DNA from: an archaeon
GTDB taxonomy: Archaea > Thermoproteota > Nitrososphaeria > Conexivisphaerales > UBA164
Direction: 5' to 3'
Assembly (NCBI GenBank): GCA_021798095.1
Contig: JAJZYL010000046.1
Location: 1-8,689, forward strand
DNA: 8,689 bases
The notes under the pieces were generated by a model. That model saw only the letters and a program-made list of their open reading frames with translations, had not been told where the DNA came from and ran no database searches. Shown here piece after piece: positions 1 through 5,911 of the stretch; the stretch's first letter is position 1; every line of letters begins with the position of its first letter. Made by a program: the position numbers and the translations under genes.

Positions 1-58
1 GATTAGCACAGATAGATACATTGAGATAGTTTTTAAAGTGTCACTTGATAAGTATTAT

Positions 59-75
59 GCGTAGGCCAACTACGC
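59..75. repeat. Short inverted repeat upstream of phoU-like gene
   Basis: The sequence is GCGTAG, five bases (GCCAA), then CTACGC: a perfect 6-bp stem. An outer pair, AAAGTG at 35-40 and CACTTT at 78-83, could extend it into a larger nested stem. It lies about 55 bases upstream of the phoU-like promoter TATA box. It could be an operator for that gene or the end of a transcript entering from the left; the sequence does not decide between these. Confidence 0.35.
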
Positions 76-130
76 TTCACTTTCATACAGTCTCTGATAT
101 TTGCTCCATATGTATATAGATTATGGAAAG

Positions 131-140
131 ATATATATTT
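131..140 (+). promoter_or_regulatory. TATA box of the phoU-like gene, probably leaderless
   Basis: The run ATATATATTT follows a purine-rich GGAAAG that would fit a BRE element. Its centre is about 28 bases before the ATG at 163. In archaea transcription usually begins about 25 bases after the TATA centre, which places the mRNA 5' end at or just before the start codon. There is no Shine-Dalgarno sequence before that ATG, in agreement with a leaderless message. Confidence 0.55.
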
Positions 141-162
141 ATGCATTAATTTATTAAATGCA

Positions 163-1125
163 ATGAGCGAAAGATCTATCCAGCTGGTTGGTAAATCCAC
201 CTATATCGTCTCCTTACCGAAGGAGTGGGTTCGGGAACGCGGTTTGGGCCAAAAATCTAAGGTTATATTGACACGTATGTCGAACGGGACGCTTGCCATA
301 ATTTCTGGAGCATCAGACATCAAGAGGGCGACCCTACCTGTAAATCAGGACCCGGACCTTGCGGTCAAGCTACTGATCGCAGCGTACCTTGACGGTTATG
401 ATTCTGTTACGTTCACATCCGACAAAGCGGAGATAGCCGAATCCGTAAGATCAGCCCTGCGGCGGGCTATGAGCCGGCTTGTGGGCTTTGAAATACTCCA
501 TCAGACACCTACCGAGTTGGAAATCGAGCTCGCAGCTGAGCCAAAGATGCTAGCCACAGAAAGCGGCCTTACAAGGATGAGCTTGCTGGTTGAATCTGCA
601 GTGAACCTTGGACTTGGTTCATCCAGCGAGGCGGTATCCGAGGACCTAGATGAGGTGGATGAGGATTCGGACAAGTTGAATTTCATGTATATAAGGCGAC
701 TCAGGCAGAGCCTTACAAATCCCTCACCTTCTGCGTCCATCAACCTTGATCCATTGTCGATCTTTGATATTTTGATGACCTTTAGGACGCTTGAAAGATG
801 CGTAGATCACTCCGTAGCGCTCTCAAAGGCATGGTTGGAGAATAGAAATACTATAGACGATGATACGAAGGAGAAGATAGGAAAACTTGCATATGCAACG
901 GTTGAAATGCTCAAGGCCGCTGTGGATGCATTTATAAAAAAGGATGTAACAAAATGTACGGAGATATCAAAGAGACGTTCGGCAATGAGGAGCGGTGAAT
1001 TTGCTGAAGTACGGAGGATACAGGGTGTCGATCCTCTTCTGACATACCATATATCCAGGATTGTGGACTATTCGGCGGATATTGCAGAGACGGTTCTTAA
1101 CGAGGGGTATGGCTTCATTAGATAG
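163..1125 (+). CDS. AbrB-PhoU fusion, phosphate-uptake regulator family
   Basis: The 320-residue product begins with a SpoVT/AbrB-type DNA-binding domain (about residues 1-50, with QLVGKSTYIVSLPKEW and a following basic/hydrophobic strand). It continues into a PhoU-like helical region (about 190-320, including helices around TFRTLERCVDHSVALSKAW). The acidic linker around residues 155-172 (EDLDEVDEDSD) separates the two halves. This fusion is common in archaea and is annotated as a phosphate-uptake regulator; the AbrB part is expected to bind DNA and the PhoU part to sense or dock to the Pst phosphate transporter. No pst genes are in the window, so the target cannot be inferred from context. 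The ATG at 163 fits both the AbrB start and a leaderless promoter. The gene converges on the next one, with 46 bases between the stop codons. Confidence 0.85.
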   Translation: MSERSIQLVGKSTYIVSLPKEWVRERGLGQKSKVILTRMSNGTLAIISGASDIKRATLPVNQDPDLAVKLLIAAYLDGYDSVTFTSDKAEIAESVRSALRRAMSRLVGFEILHQTPTELEIELAAEPKMLATESGLTRMSLLVESAVNLGLGSSSEAVSEDLDEVDEDSDKLNFMYIRRLRQSLTNPSPSASINLDPLSIFDILMTFRTLERCVDHSVALSKAWLENRNTIDDDTKEKIGKLAYATVEMLKAAVDAFIKKDVTKCTEISKRRSAMRSGEFAEVRRIQGVDPLLTYHISRIVDYSADIAETVLNEGYGFIR

Positions 1126-1171
1126 CACGGCCAGTCGTCCTGAACAATTCCTTTGCCTTGAGTGGGGCTCA

Positions 1172-1753
1172 TTAGCTAATATGAAGGTTACGTTTTGAAC
1201 ATTTAATCATTATCGTACCTACGTGAAGCTCCTGTGAAGCTACGCTATAACCATAGCCATTCAGGATGGCCTTGATAAATTCAAAGCTACACTCGGTGGT
1301 TTCAATCATCCGGCCAGCTCCGATGATATTCACTTCTAGAGAGTTTCCGTCGGTCCTTCGTATGTCTATCTTCTTAGTTGGAATGATCTCCGCAAAGTGT
1401 ATTGCAAGGTCCCCAAGCTGTTCGATATCCGGGGCTACCATTTTCATAAGGCCAACAAGGTCCTCTCCCAGTTTGGCGAACATGTTCAGTAAATTTGCCT
1501 TTTCCGTAGCATAGAGCTTCGATATCAATTCTTCTACAAAGTCAGCTGGCAGAGTGATAATTTCTACCTGCTTTAGAATAGAGAATACACGCCACTCCCC
1601 CAAAACGTCCTGGGCGGTTCCACCTTCGGCCGATATCTTGGATGCCGTCTCCATCCATTCATTTGCAAACGCGTAAAGCGTCTTTCCCTTATGTTCAGCC
1701 TGAGTGGAGAATTCGTCGGCGATCCCCCTGTCAACTGATAAGCTAGCTCGCAT
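1172..1753 (-). CDS. Conserved-looking hypothetical protein, possible RHH-type N-terminus
   Basis: The 193-residue product is not one I can name. Residues about 4-42 (LSVDRGIADEFSTQAEHKGKT and the helix after it) resemble the strand-helix-helix opening of ribbon-helix-helix regulators. The middle (about 60-125) is helical and rich in leucine and acidic residues. The C-terminal third (about 125-190) looks alpha/beta, with SLEVNIIGAGRMIETTECSF and GYGYSVASQELHVGTIMIKC. There is no membrane segment or signal peptide. Reading-frame length, codon use and a clean upstream promoter support a real gene. It is transcribed divergently from the small gene at 2036 and converges on the phoU-like gene. A small transcription factor with a ligand-binding C-terminus is possible but is inference only. 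Confidence 0.7.
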   Translation of the reverse strand: MRASLSVDRGIADEFSTQAEHKGKTLYAFANEWMETASKISAEGGTAQDVLGEWRVFSILKQVEIITLPADFVEELISKLYATEKANLLNMFAKLGEDLVGLMKMVAPDIEQLGDLAIHFAEIIPTKKIDIRRTDGNSLEVNIIGAGRMIETTECSFEFIKAILNGYGYSVASQELHVGTIMIKCSKRNLHIS

Positions 1754-1779
1754 TGTACACGGTTTTTGCAGGTGTTCGA

Positions 1780-1791
1780 TATAAATATTTC
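1780..1791 (-). promoter_or_regulatory. TATA box of the 1172-1753 gene
   Basis: Read on the minus strand this is AAATATTTATAT, centred about 33 bases before the ATG at 1753. The distance implies a leader of only a few bases. No Shine-Dalgarno sequence is seen in front of the start, which fits a leaderless or near-leaderless message. Confidence 0.5.
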
Positions 1792-1800
1792 TTGGACTTC

Positions 1801-1810
1801 AGGTTTATAA
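1801..1810 (+). promoter_or_regulatory. Second, divergent TATA-like element
   Basis: AGGTTTATAA on the plus strand sits back to back with the minus-strand TATA box at 1780-1791. A very similar AGGTTTATA occurs again at 1949-1957. If used, it would start a plus-strand transcript near 1830 that carries the hairpin at 1842-1870. No gene begins soon after it. Confidence 0.25.
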
Positions 1811-1841
1811 TGCTATTCCTCCGTAGCGTCATACATCCGTC

Positions 1842-1870
1842 CAATTCCTGTTTATGTAGCACAGGAATTG
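1842..1870. repeat. 10-bp perfect hairpin in gene-free stretch
   Basis: CAATTCCTGT and ACAGGAATTG form a perfect 10-bp stem around a 9-base loop. A second small palindrome, CCAGGACCTGG, follows directly at 1872-1882, and a partly related CAGGACAATTG lies at 1921-1931. The stretch 1754-2035 holds no credible gene, so the hairpin may belong to a small RNA, an operator pair or a leader structure of the gene at 2036. Confidence 0.5.
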
Positions 1871-1930
1871 ACCAGGACCTGGCAGTTGATACTGTAGATT
1901 GTGCAAACCTGCACCATTATCAGGACAATT

Positions 1931-1972
1931 GCAAACATATCAAGGCAGAGGTTTATAGGCAAAACATATCAA
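1931..1972 (+). repeat. Direct repeat flanking a TATA-like element
   Basis: GCAAACATATCAA at 1931 recurs as GCAAAACATATCAA at 1959, a spacing of 28 bases. Between the copies lies AGGTTTATAGGC (1949-1960), the best TATA candidate for the gene at 2036. A repeat that brackets a TATA box is a plausible binding site for a repressor, but no specific regulator can be named. Confidence 0.4.
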
Positions 1973-1985
1973 ATATTGCATTATT

Positions 1986-2051
1986 GAGGTGTTATTAGTT
2001 ATGGAATTTAAAATGGAAGTTGATAAGGGTGAAAGGTGCTGTCGGCCATAG
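1986..2051 (+). other. Strong ribosome-binding site and 16-codon ORF ahead of the 2036 gene
   Basis: GAGGTG at 1986-1991, one of the best Shine-Dalgarno matches in the window, stands nine bases before an ATG at 2001. That ATG opens a reading frame of only 16 codons (MEFKMEVDKGERCCRP) ending at 2051, and the GTG start of the next gene (2036) lies inside it in another frame. Either this is a leader peptide translationally coupled to the downstream gene, or the downstream gene truly begins at 2001 and one base has been lost near 2033-2036, which would give MEFKMEVDKGER joined to VLSAIENRDK. Confidence 0.3.
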
Positions 2052-2371
2052 AAAATAGGGATAAGCTACAGCAGGCCCTGGGCCGTATATTTAAGAGCGT
2101 CCTCAAGCCTGAGCGTGTAAAAGCTGTAAAGATTACAAGTGTAAGGGGGAACGTCGTGTCAGGATTTCTGCTGACCCATTGTCCTGTTGGTGATCGGGAT
2201 AATTGGAAGGATTTTGAAGCGCATATACCTAATAATGAAGTTGATCCAGCAGTTTATATGATAGTAGATGGAAGAAGGTTTAAATCAACCTTGCTGGATA
2301 AAGGAAAATATGAATTTAATTCAAAAACATTTACAAGCCAAAATGGAAATCAGGCTGGCTTGGCCAGCTGA
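2036..2371 (+). CDS. Small hypothetical protein, unrecognised
   Basis: The product is 111 residues, soluble and basic, with no signal or membrane segment. Visible features are a helical N-terminus (about 1-30, ENRDKLQQALGRIFKSVLKPERV), then a mixed strand region (VKAVKITSVRGNVVSGF, about 29-45) and a single cysteine near residue 49. I do not recognise the family. The chosen start is a GTG with GGGTGA (2027-2032) just upstream; the same frame is closed by a stop codon shortly before. A better ribosome-binding site serves an ATG at 2001 in another frame, so the true N-terminus is uncertain. The gene is more A/T-rich than the neighbouring operon, and a short stem-loop overlaps its stop codon. 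Confidence 0.55.
   Translation: MLSAIENRDKLQQALGRIFKSVLKPERVKAVKITSVRGNVVSGFLLTHCPVGDRDNWKDFEAHIPNNEVDPAVYMIVDGRRFKSTLLDKGKYEFNSKTFTSQNGNQAGLAS
2354..2368 (+). terminator. Stem-loop overlapping the end of the 2036 gene
   Basis: GCTGGC, three bases (TTG), then GCCAGC form a compact G/C-rich stem that ends three bases before the last base of the stop codon. A T-rich stretch with TTTTGTT follows at about 2393-2399. Archaeal termination mostly depends on T runs, so the stem may be incidental. Confidence 0.3.
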
Positions 2372-2410
2372 GTTGTAGTAGCTTCTAGTCAGTTTTGTTA
2401 GTGCTCGCGC

Positions 2411-2417
2411 TTATAAA
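2411..2417 (+). promoter_or_regulatory. TATA-like element in the gap between convergent genes
   Basis: TTATAAA lies downstream of the 2036 gene and points into a 287-base gap without a gene. A transcript from it would start near 2440 and cover the stems at 2492-2625. The preceding bases do not match a good BRE, so support is weak. Confidence 0.2.
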
Positions 2418-2491
2418 CGATGGGGGAGCGTTAGCCGGTAAGCTAGTTTTTTAACCAGCTTTTAACACAGATTCATAATTTTCAGACAGTT

Positions 2492-2505
2492 TAGGCAATT
2501 GCCTA
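2492..2505. repeat. 14-bp perfect palindrome
   Basis: TAGGCAATTGCCTA is its own reverse complement. In DNA it could be an operator for a dimeric regulator; in RNA it would fold as a 5-bp stem with an AATT loop. It is not adjacent to a start codon, which makes the operator reading less likely unless a small RNA starts nearby. Confidence 0.4.
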
Positions 2506-2506
2506 G

Positions 2507-2564
2507 CCTTTGAACAAGCGTCCTGCCTTCTTTGGCGATTTGTGGTGAAGACCGTCGTCAAAGG
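2507..2564. repeat. 7-bp inverted repeat spanning 58 bases
   Basis: CCTTTGA at 2507-2513 is complementary to TCAAAGG at 2558-2564. It follows the 14-bp palindrome directly and precedes the stem at 2581-2625. Three stems in a row between convergent genes could be one folded RNA. Confidence 0.25.
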
Positions 2565-2580
2565 ATCATAAATATTGTGA

Positions 2581-2625
2581 AGAACCAAAGATATGTTCAT
2601 CTGTAGAAATTCCTATATCGGTTCT
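2581..2625. terminator. Bipartite stem-loop after the operon's last gene
   Basis: AGAACC (2581-2586) pairs with GGTTCT (2620-2625), and GATAT (2590-2594) with ATATC (2615-2619), separated by a three-base bulge. It lies 34 bases beyond the stop of the QmoC-like gene on the minus strand and ends in a pyrimidine-rich run on the plus strand. It may mark the 3' end of the operon or of a plus-strand small RNA. Confidence 0.35.
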
Positions 2626-2658
2626 TTCTCCCCAATGCATCCAATTAATGTTATATCT

Positions 2659-3843
2659 TCAGGTTGTTTCGATATATTGGCGAGCTCTACTTACCCATAT
2701 AGCTAGTGGCCTGTATAGAGCATGCGCGAACTTTGTAAATGGTGCCACCACGAAAAGATCGAAGACAACAATAAGATGGACCGTTAGAAGGGCGTATGTC
2801 AGCAGCGGCGAATTGACATAATATGCGATCTCGAGAGAATAACCGGTCAGACCGGCCAAGAGCAGTAAAACCAGGAATGCCCAGTCGGTGAAATATGTAT
2901 GTGATGAGTAGATTTCGGATTTATTGACCCTGTTGATGATCGCCCTCGTGGCACCGTATACCAGCAGCAATCCGCTTAGAGTCCCCAGCAGCCTTATGGG
3001 TTCGGTCACCGGTATGTAAAGCCCATTAGTGAGTGGAACGCTTATAGCGCTGGGTATGAGGAATCCTAGGGACGTAGTAATAAGAAGGCCTATGAACCCC
3101 CAGAATATAGTCATATGAGTAAACCACTCAGAATTTAAGCGTTCCCTCCAGCCCTTGCTGTTTTCGTTACACTGATCAAGCCTTTTCTGTATGAAGACCT
3201 CTTTGAATAACGTCTTGGTAAATTCCTGTAACCACTTGATACCATTAGCGGAATGGCCTTCCCCTTGAAAACCTGACATCCCCCTTGTAGTCATATAGTA
3301 CATCTTTCCGAGGCCATATAACATGACCCCTAATATTATTACGCCAAGGGTGATCCCAATATAATCGATATAGTGTTCCGGGAAGAATGTGAACATCAGC
3401 ACAGAGCTTGAATTTATGGGCCCATGTAAGCCCAGCATCAGCACTAACGGGATGAGCGATATAAGGATCATTGAGATCCACGCAAAGGCGCGGGACCTGT
3501 ATATCATCCTTGAAAAGGAAGAGAATCCTGGTGGAGCATACTGAGAAATGGCGTACCTTCTTAGCGCCATCATCGTCTCAGCGGGAGCGGCCTCTCTCGG
3601 GCAGGATTTCGAACATTCACCGCAATAGTTACACAGCCAGAGGTCAGGGCTTTCTAACACCTTATCCTTAAGGCCCAGCTGAGTGTACGTTATCATCTTC
3701 CGGGGGAAGCTGGAGGCACCGCTCGAAAGCGGACATACGGCGGTGCAGGTGCCGCAGTTAAAACACGCTTCTACGTTTATGCCTCCTAGCGCCTTAACCT
3801 CGTCTACAAAGCCCGGGTCCGATTTTATTGGTTTATCCGCCAT
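2659..3843 (-). CDS. qmoC: QmoC-like protein: HdrC ferredoxin domain fused to cytochrome-b-like membrane domain
   Basis: The product (394 residues from the chosen ATG) should be the membrane anchor that connects quinone to the flavoproteins encoded upstream. Residues 27-37 and 71-81 hold two CxxCxxCxxxCP motifs for two [4Fe-4S] clusters, as in HdrC. About six membrane helices follow (near 121-142, 158-180, 241-264, 282-303, 318-341 and 347-371), resembling HdrE/NarI. His243, His356 and His374 are candidate heme-b ligands. An HdrC-HdrE fusion of this kind is the hallmark of QmoC. The ATG at 3843 is chosen because GTGAT stands a few bases ahead; a GTG at 3852 would add three residues and overlap the preceding stop. 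It is the last gene of the operon. DsrK/DsrM-type or plain HdrCE assignments are alternatives. Confidence 0.8.
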   Translation of the reverse strand: MADKPIKSDPGFVDEVKALGGINVEACFNCGTCTAVCPLSSGASSFPRKMITYTQLGLKDKVLESPDLWLCNYCGECSKSCPREAAPAETMMALRRYAISQYAPPGFSSFSRMIYRSRAFAWISMILISLIPLVLMLGLHGPINSSSVLMFTFFPEHYIDYIGITLGVIILGVMLYGLGKMYYMTTRGMSGFQGEGHSANGIKWLQEFTKTLFKEVFIQKRLDQCNENSKGWRERLNSEWFTHMTIFWGFIGLLITTSLGFLIPSAISVPLTNGLYIPVTEPIRLLGTLSGLLLVYGATRAIINRVNKSEIYSSHTYFTDWAFLVLLLLAGLTGYSLEIAYYVNSPLLTYALLTVHLIVVFDLFVVAPFTKFAHALYRPLAIWVSRARQYIETT

Positions 3844-3848
3844 CACAA

Positions 3849-4139
3849 TCACTTCTTATTACTCAATTGATACCTGTAGTAGCCATCCTCTGTTTTTCCA
3901 GAGACGGAAACCAGCCCTCTCTTATAGTAGGTCATCGTATACCAGAGGATCGTCCTTGAATCGAGGCCTGTAACGCTGGCAAGCTCGGGGACGGTCTTAG
4001 GACCGGCCTTCAGTGCTGCATTGATCTTAGAACTTATTTCAAGCTGGGACCTCCTCAGGTTAAGCAGCGCCTCCGAGGCCTTGGCGCCGGTGCTATCTCG
4101 GAAGAGCTTGCTTGTATAGACCTTCTTCTGCGTAGTCAT
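3849..4139 (-). CDS. Winged-helix DNA-binding protein inside the operon
   Basis: The 96-residue product has a winged helix-turn-helix core at about residues 34-93: a helix (SSKINAALKAG), then VPELASVTGLDSRTILWYTM as the helix-turn-helix, and GLVSVSGKTEDGYYRYQL as the wing. It looks ArsR/MarR-like but contains no cysteine, so cysteine-based metal or redox sensing is unlikely. Its ATG overlaps the stop of the QmoB-like gene (ATGA), with GAGGAG eight bases ahead inside that gene, and its stop lies five bases before the chosen start of the QmoC-like gene. It is thus made together with two complex subunits. It may autoregulate the operon; alternatively it could be a small non-regulatory partner of the complex. 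Confidence 0.7.
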   Translation of the reverse strand: MTTQKKVYTSKLFRDSTGAKASEALLNLRRSQLEISSKINAALKAGPKTVPELASVTGLDSRTILWYTMTYYKRGLVSVSGKTEDGYYRYQLSNKK

Positions 4140-5911
4140 CTTGCCAACTCCTCTATCATGGATTTTATCTCCATGTTGGTGTAACCCTTAAGCTGTATGG
4201 CCCCAGTAGGGCATACGGCCACGCATGCCCCGCAACCCTTGCACTTCGCACTGGTCACCCGGGCCTTCTTCCCAAGCTCCTCAACGAGCTCGATAGCCCC
4301 ATACGGGCATTCCTTTATGCATTCCTGATGTGCCTCACAGGCTTGGGGGTTGACGAAGGCGACGAATGGGTCGAGCTCCAGTTCATTCTTCAGCACGAAG
4401 GAAGCGGCCTTGGCGGCCGCGGCTGAGGCTGATGACAGCGTTTCCCTGACGTCCCTGGGCGCCTGCGCGGTACCTGATATAAGCACCCCTGTTATGTTAG
4501 TTTCAACCGGCCTTAGCTTCGGGTGGATCTCCTTGTAAAACCCATCGCTGCCTGCCGGCAGCGATAACGTCCTGTTCAACTCTTCATTCTGGCGGGGTTC
4601 CATCCCTGTAACAAGCACCACCAGGTCTACAAGTATGTCTACGGGCTGGTTTTCAATGAGCGAGCTCCAGAATGTAACCCTGCATCTATCTCCATCTTCA
4701 GCTACCAGCGGAGGGTGATCTTCGTCAAACCTTATGAAGATAGAGCCGCCCTTTGCGGCGTCTTCGTACATGAGCTCGTTCCTTCCGTAAGTCCTCATAT
4801 CACGGTATAGGTGGTATATCTTTACGTTATTGAACCTCCTGTGGATGGTCAGGGCTTGGCTGGTGGCCGCGTTGCAGCAATATCTTGAGCAGTACAGGTT
4901 GGCATGGCCACCATCCTCGGGAGGTTTCTGCCTGCTGCCGACGCAGTAAATGAAGGCCATCTCCCTGATCCTCCTACCTTCATATATTAACTCCTTAGAG
5001 CCATCTCCCAGCGCCTTTACCAGGTCCGGCAGGGTTACTACCCCCTTTACCGTCCCGTAGCCGTACTCCCCTTTAGGCGGCCTATAGGTGTCGAACCCTG
5101 TGGCTACTATTATGCTCCCCACGTGTAACGTTATCTCCGAATACTCCGAGCCTGGTTGTCGATGGGTCACCTTGACTTTGACCTCGAACTTTCCCAAGTA
5201 CCCAGAATATGACATGACGGTTGCGTTGGTGTATATGGCCACATTATCCCTGCCCTTCAACTCATCGACTAGTCCCTTGACTATCTCGGGCCCTGAGGTG
5301 TAGTAGGGGTAAATCTCCCCAAGCTCAGCCACGTGCCCCCCCAGCGCCGGCGATCTCTCTACGAGCATGACGTTAACGCCCATCCTAGATAGGTCTATGG
5401 CAGCCCTCAGGCCGGCTATTCCACCACCTATTATCAGGACCGAGTGGGTGGTTTCACTCTTTATCTTCTCGAGGGGTTCAGCGGACTTGACATATGCTAT
5501 GGCAGCCCTCACGTGAGCTAGCGCCTTTGAGGTGGCGCCCTCCATATCACCCTCGTGTGCCCAGGATGATTGTTCCCTTATGTCCGCATGATAGAGCATA
5601 TACGGGTTCAGGTCCGCACGCTTGGCCATGTTCCTGAAGGTGGCTTCGTGGAGCTTGGGTGAGCAGGCTGCAACGACCACTCTGTCCAGCTTCTGAGCCT
5701 TTATGTCTTCTATCATTTCGCTCTGTGAGGCGTCGGCGCAGTCGAACATCAGGTCCTTGACGATGATCGCGTTGGGCTCTCCCTTCTTGATCTCCTCGAC
5801 TACCTTCTTTACGTCCACATAATCTGATATGTTTCCACCACAATGGCAGACGTAGACCCCTATTCTCTCCTTCTTCCCTTCAGTCAATTTAAATTCCTGC
5901 CGGCACTTCAT
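4136..5911 (-). CDS. qmoB: QmoB-like / HdrA-family iron-sulfur flavoprotein
   Basis: The 591-residue product is a full HdrA-type protein. The N-terminal domain (about 16-150) carries VCHCGGN (Cys22, Cys24), Cys58 and AACSPKLHE (Cys83). An FAD domain follows, with IGGGIAG at 161-167, and CVGSR with YCSRYCC (Cys323, 341, 345, 346), a typical HdrA set. A C-terminal ferredoxin domain has a normal CxxCxxCxxxCP at 557-567, but the first motif (525-535) reads CxxHxxCxxxCP, with His528 in place of the second cysteine. The CxxC usually found soon after the FAD motif is also missing (YTSG at 204-207). QmoB of sulfate reducers carries a C-terminal MvhD domain; here that is a separate gene upstream. The start is uncertain: ATG 5911 overlaps the previous gene by 23 bases and lacks a ribosome-binding site; a TTG at 5887 is possible. 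Confidence 0.8.
   Translation of the reverse strand: MKCRQEFKLTEGKKERIGVYVCHCGGNISDYVDVKKVVEEIKKGEPNAIIVKDLMFDCADASQSEMIEDIKAQKLDRVVVAACSPKLHEATFRNMAKRADLNPYMLYHADIREQSSWAHEGDMEGATSKALAHVRAAIAYVKSAEPLEKIKSETTHSVLIIGGGIAGLRAAIDLSRMGVNVMLVERSPALGGHVAELGEIYPYYTSGPEIVKGLVDELKGRDNVAIYTNATVMSYSGYLGKFEVKVKVTHRQPGSEYSEITLHVGSIIVATGFDTYRPPKGEYGYGTVKGVVTLPDLVKALGDGSKELIYEGRRIREMAFIYCVGSRQKPPEDGGHANLYCSRYCCNAATSQALTIHRRFNNVKIYHLYRDMRTYGRNELMYEDAAKGGSIFIRFDEDHPPLVAEDGDRCRVTFWSSLIENQPVDILVDLVVLVTGMEPRQNEELNRTLSLPAGSDGFYKEIHPKLRPVETNITGVLISGTAQAPRDVRETLSSASAAAAKAASFVLKNELELDPFVAFVNPQACEAHQECIKECPYGAIELVEELGKKARVTSAKCKGCGACVAVCPTGAIQLKGYTNMEIKSMIEELAR

Noticed and set aside
1753..1998. Plus-strand open frame of 81 codons (MYTVFAGVRYKYF...)
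   Set aside because: It lies in the A/T-rich regulatory stretch, has no ribosome-binding site, covers promoters and the hairpin, and its cysteine/histidine-rich translation resembles no family.
2659..3843. Nitrate reductase gamma subunit (NarI)
   Set aside because: The membrane half is NarI-like, but two N-terminal ferredoxin motifs and the HdrA-like neighbours point to a QmoC-type subunit; no narGH genes are present.
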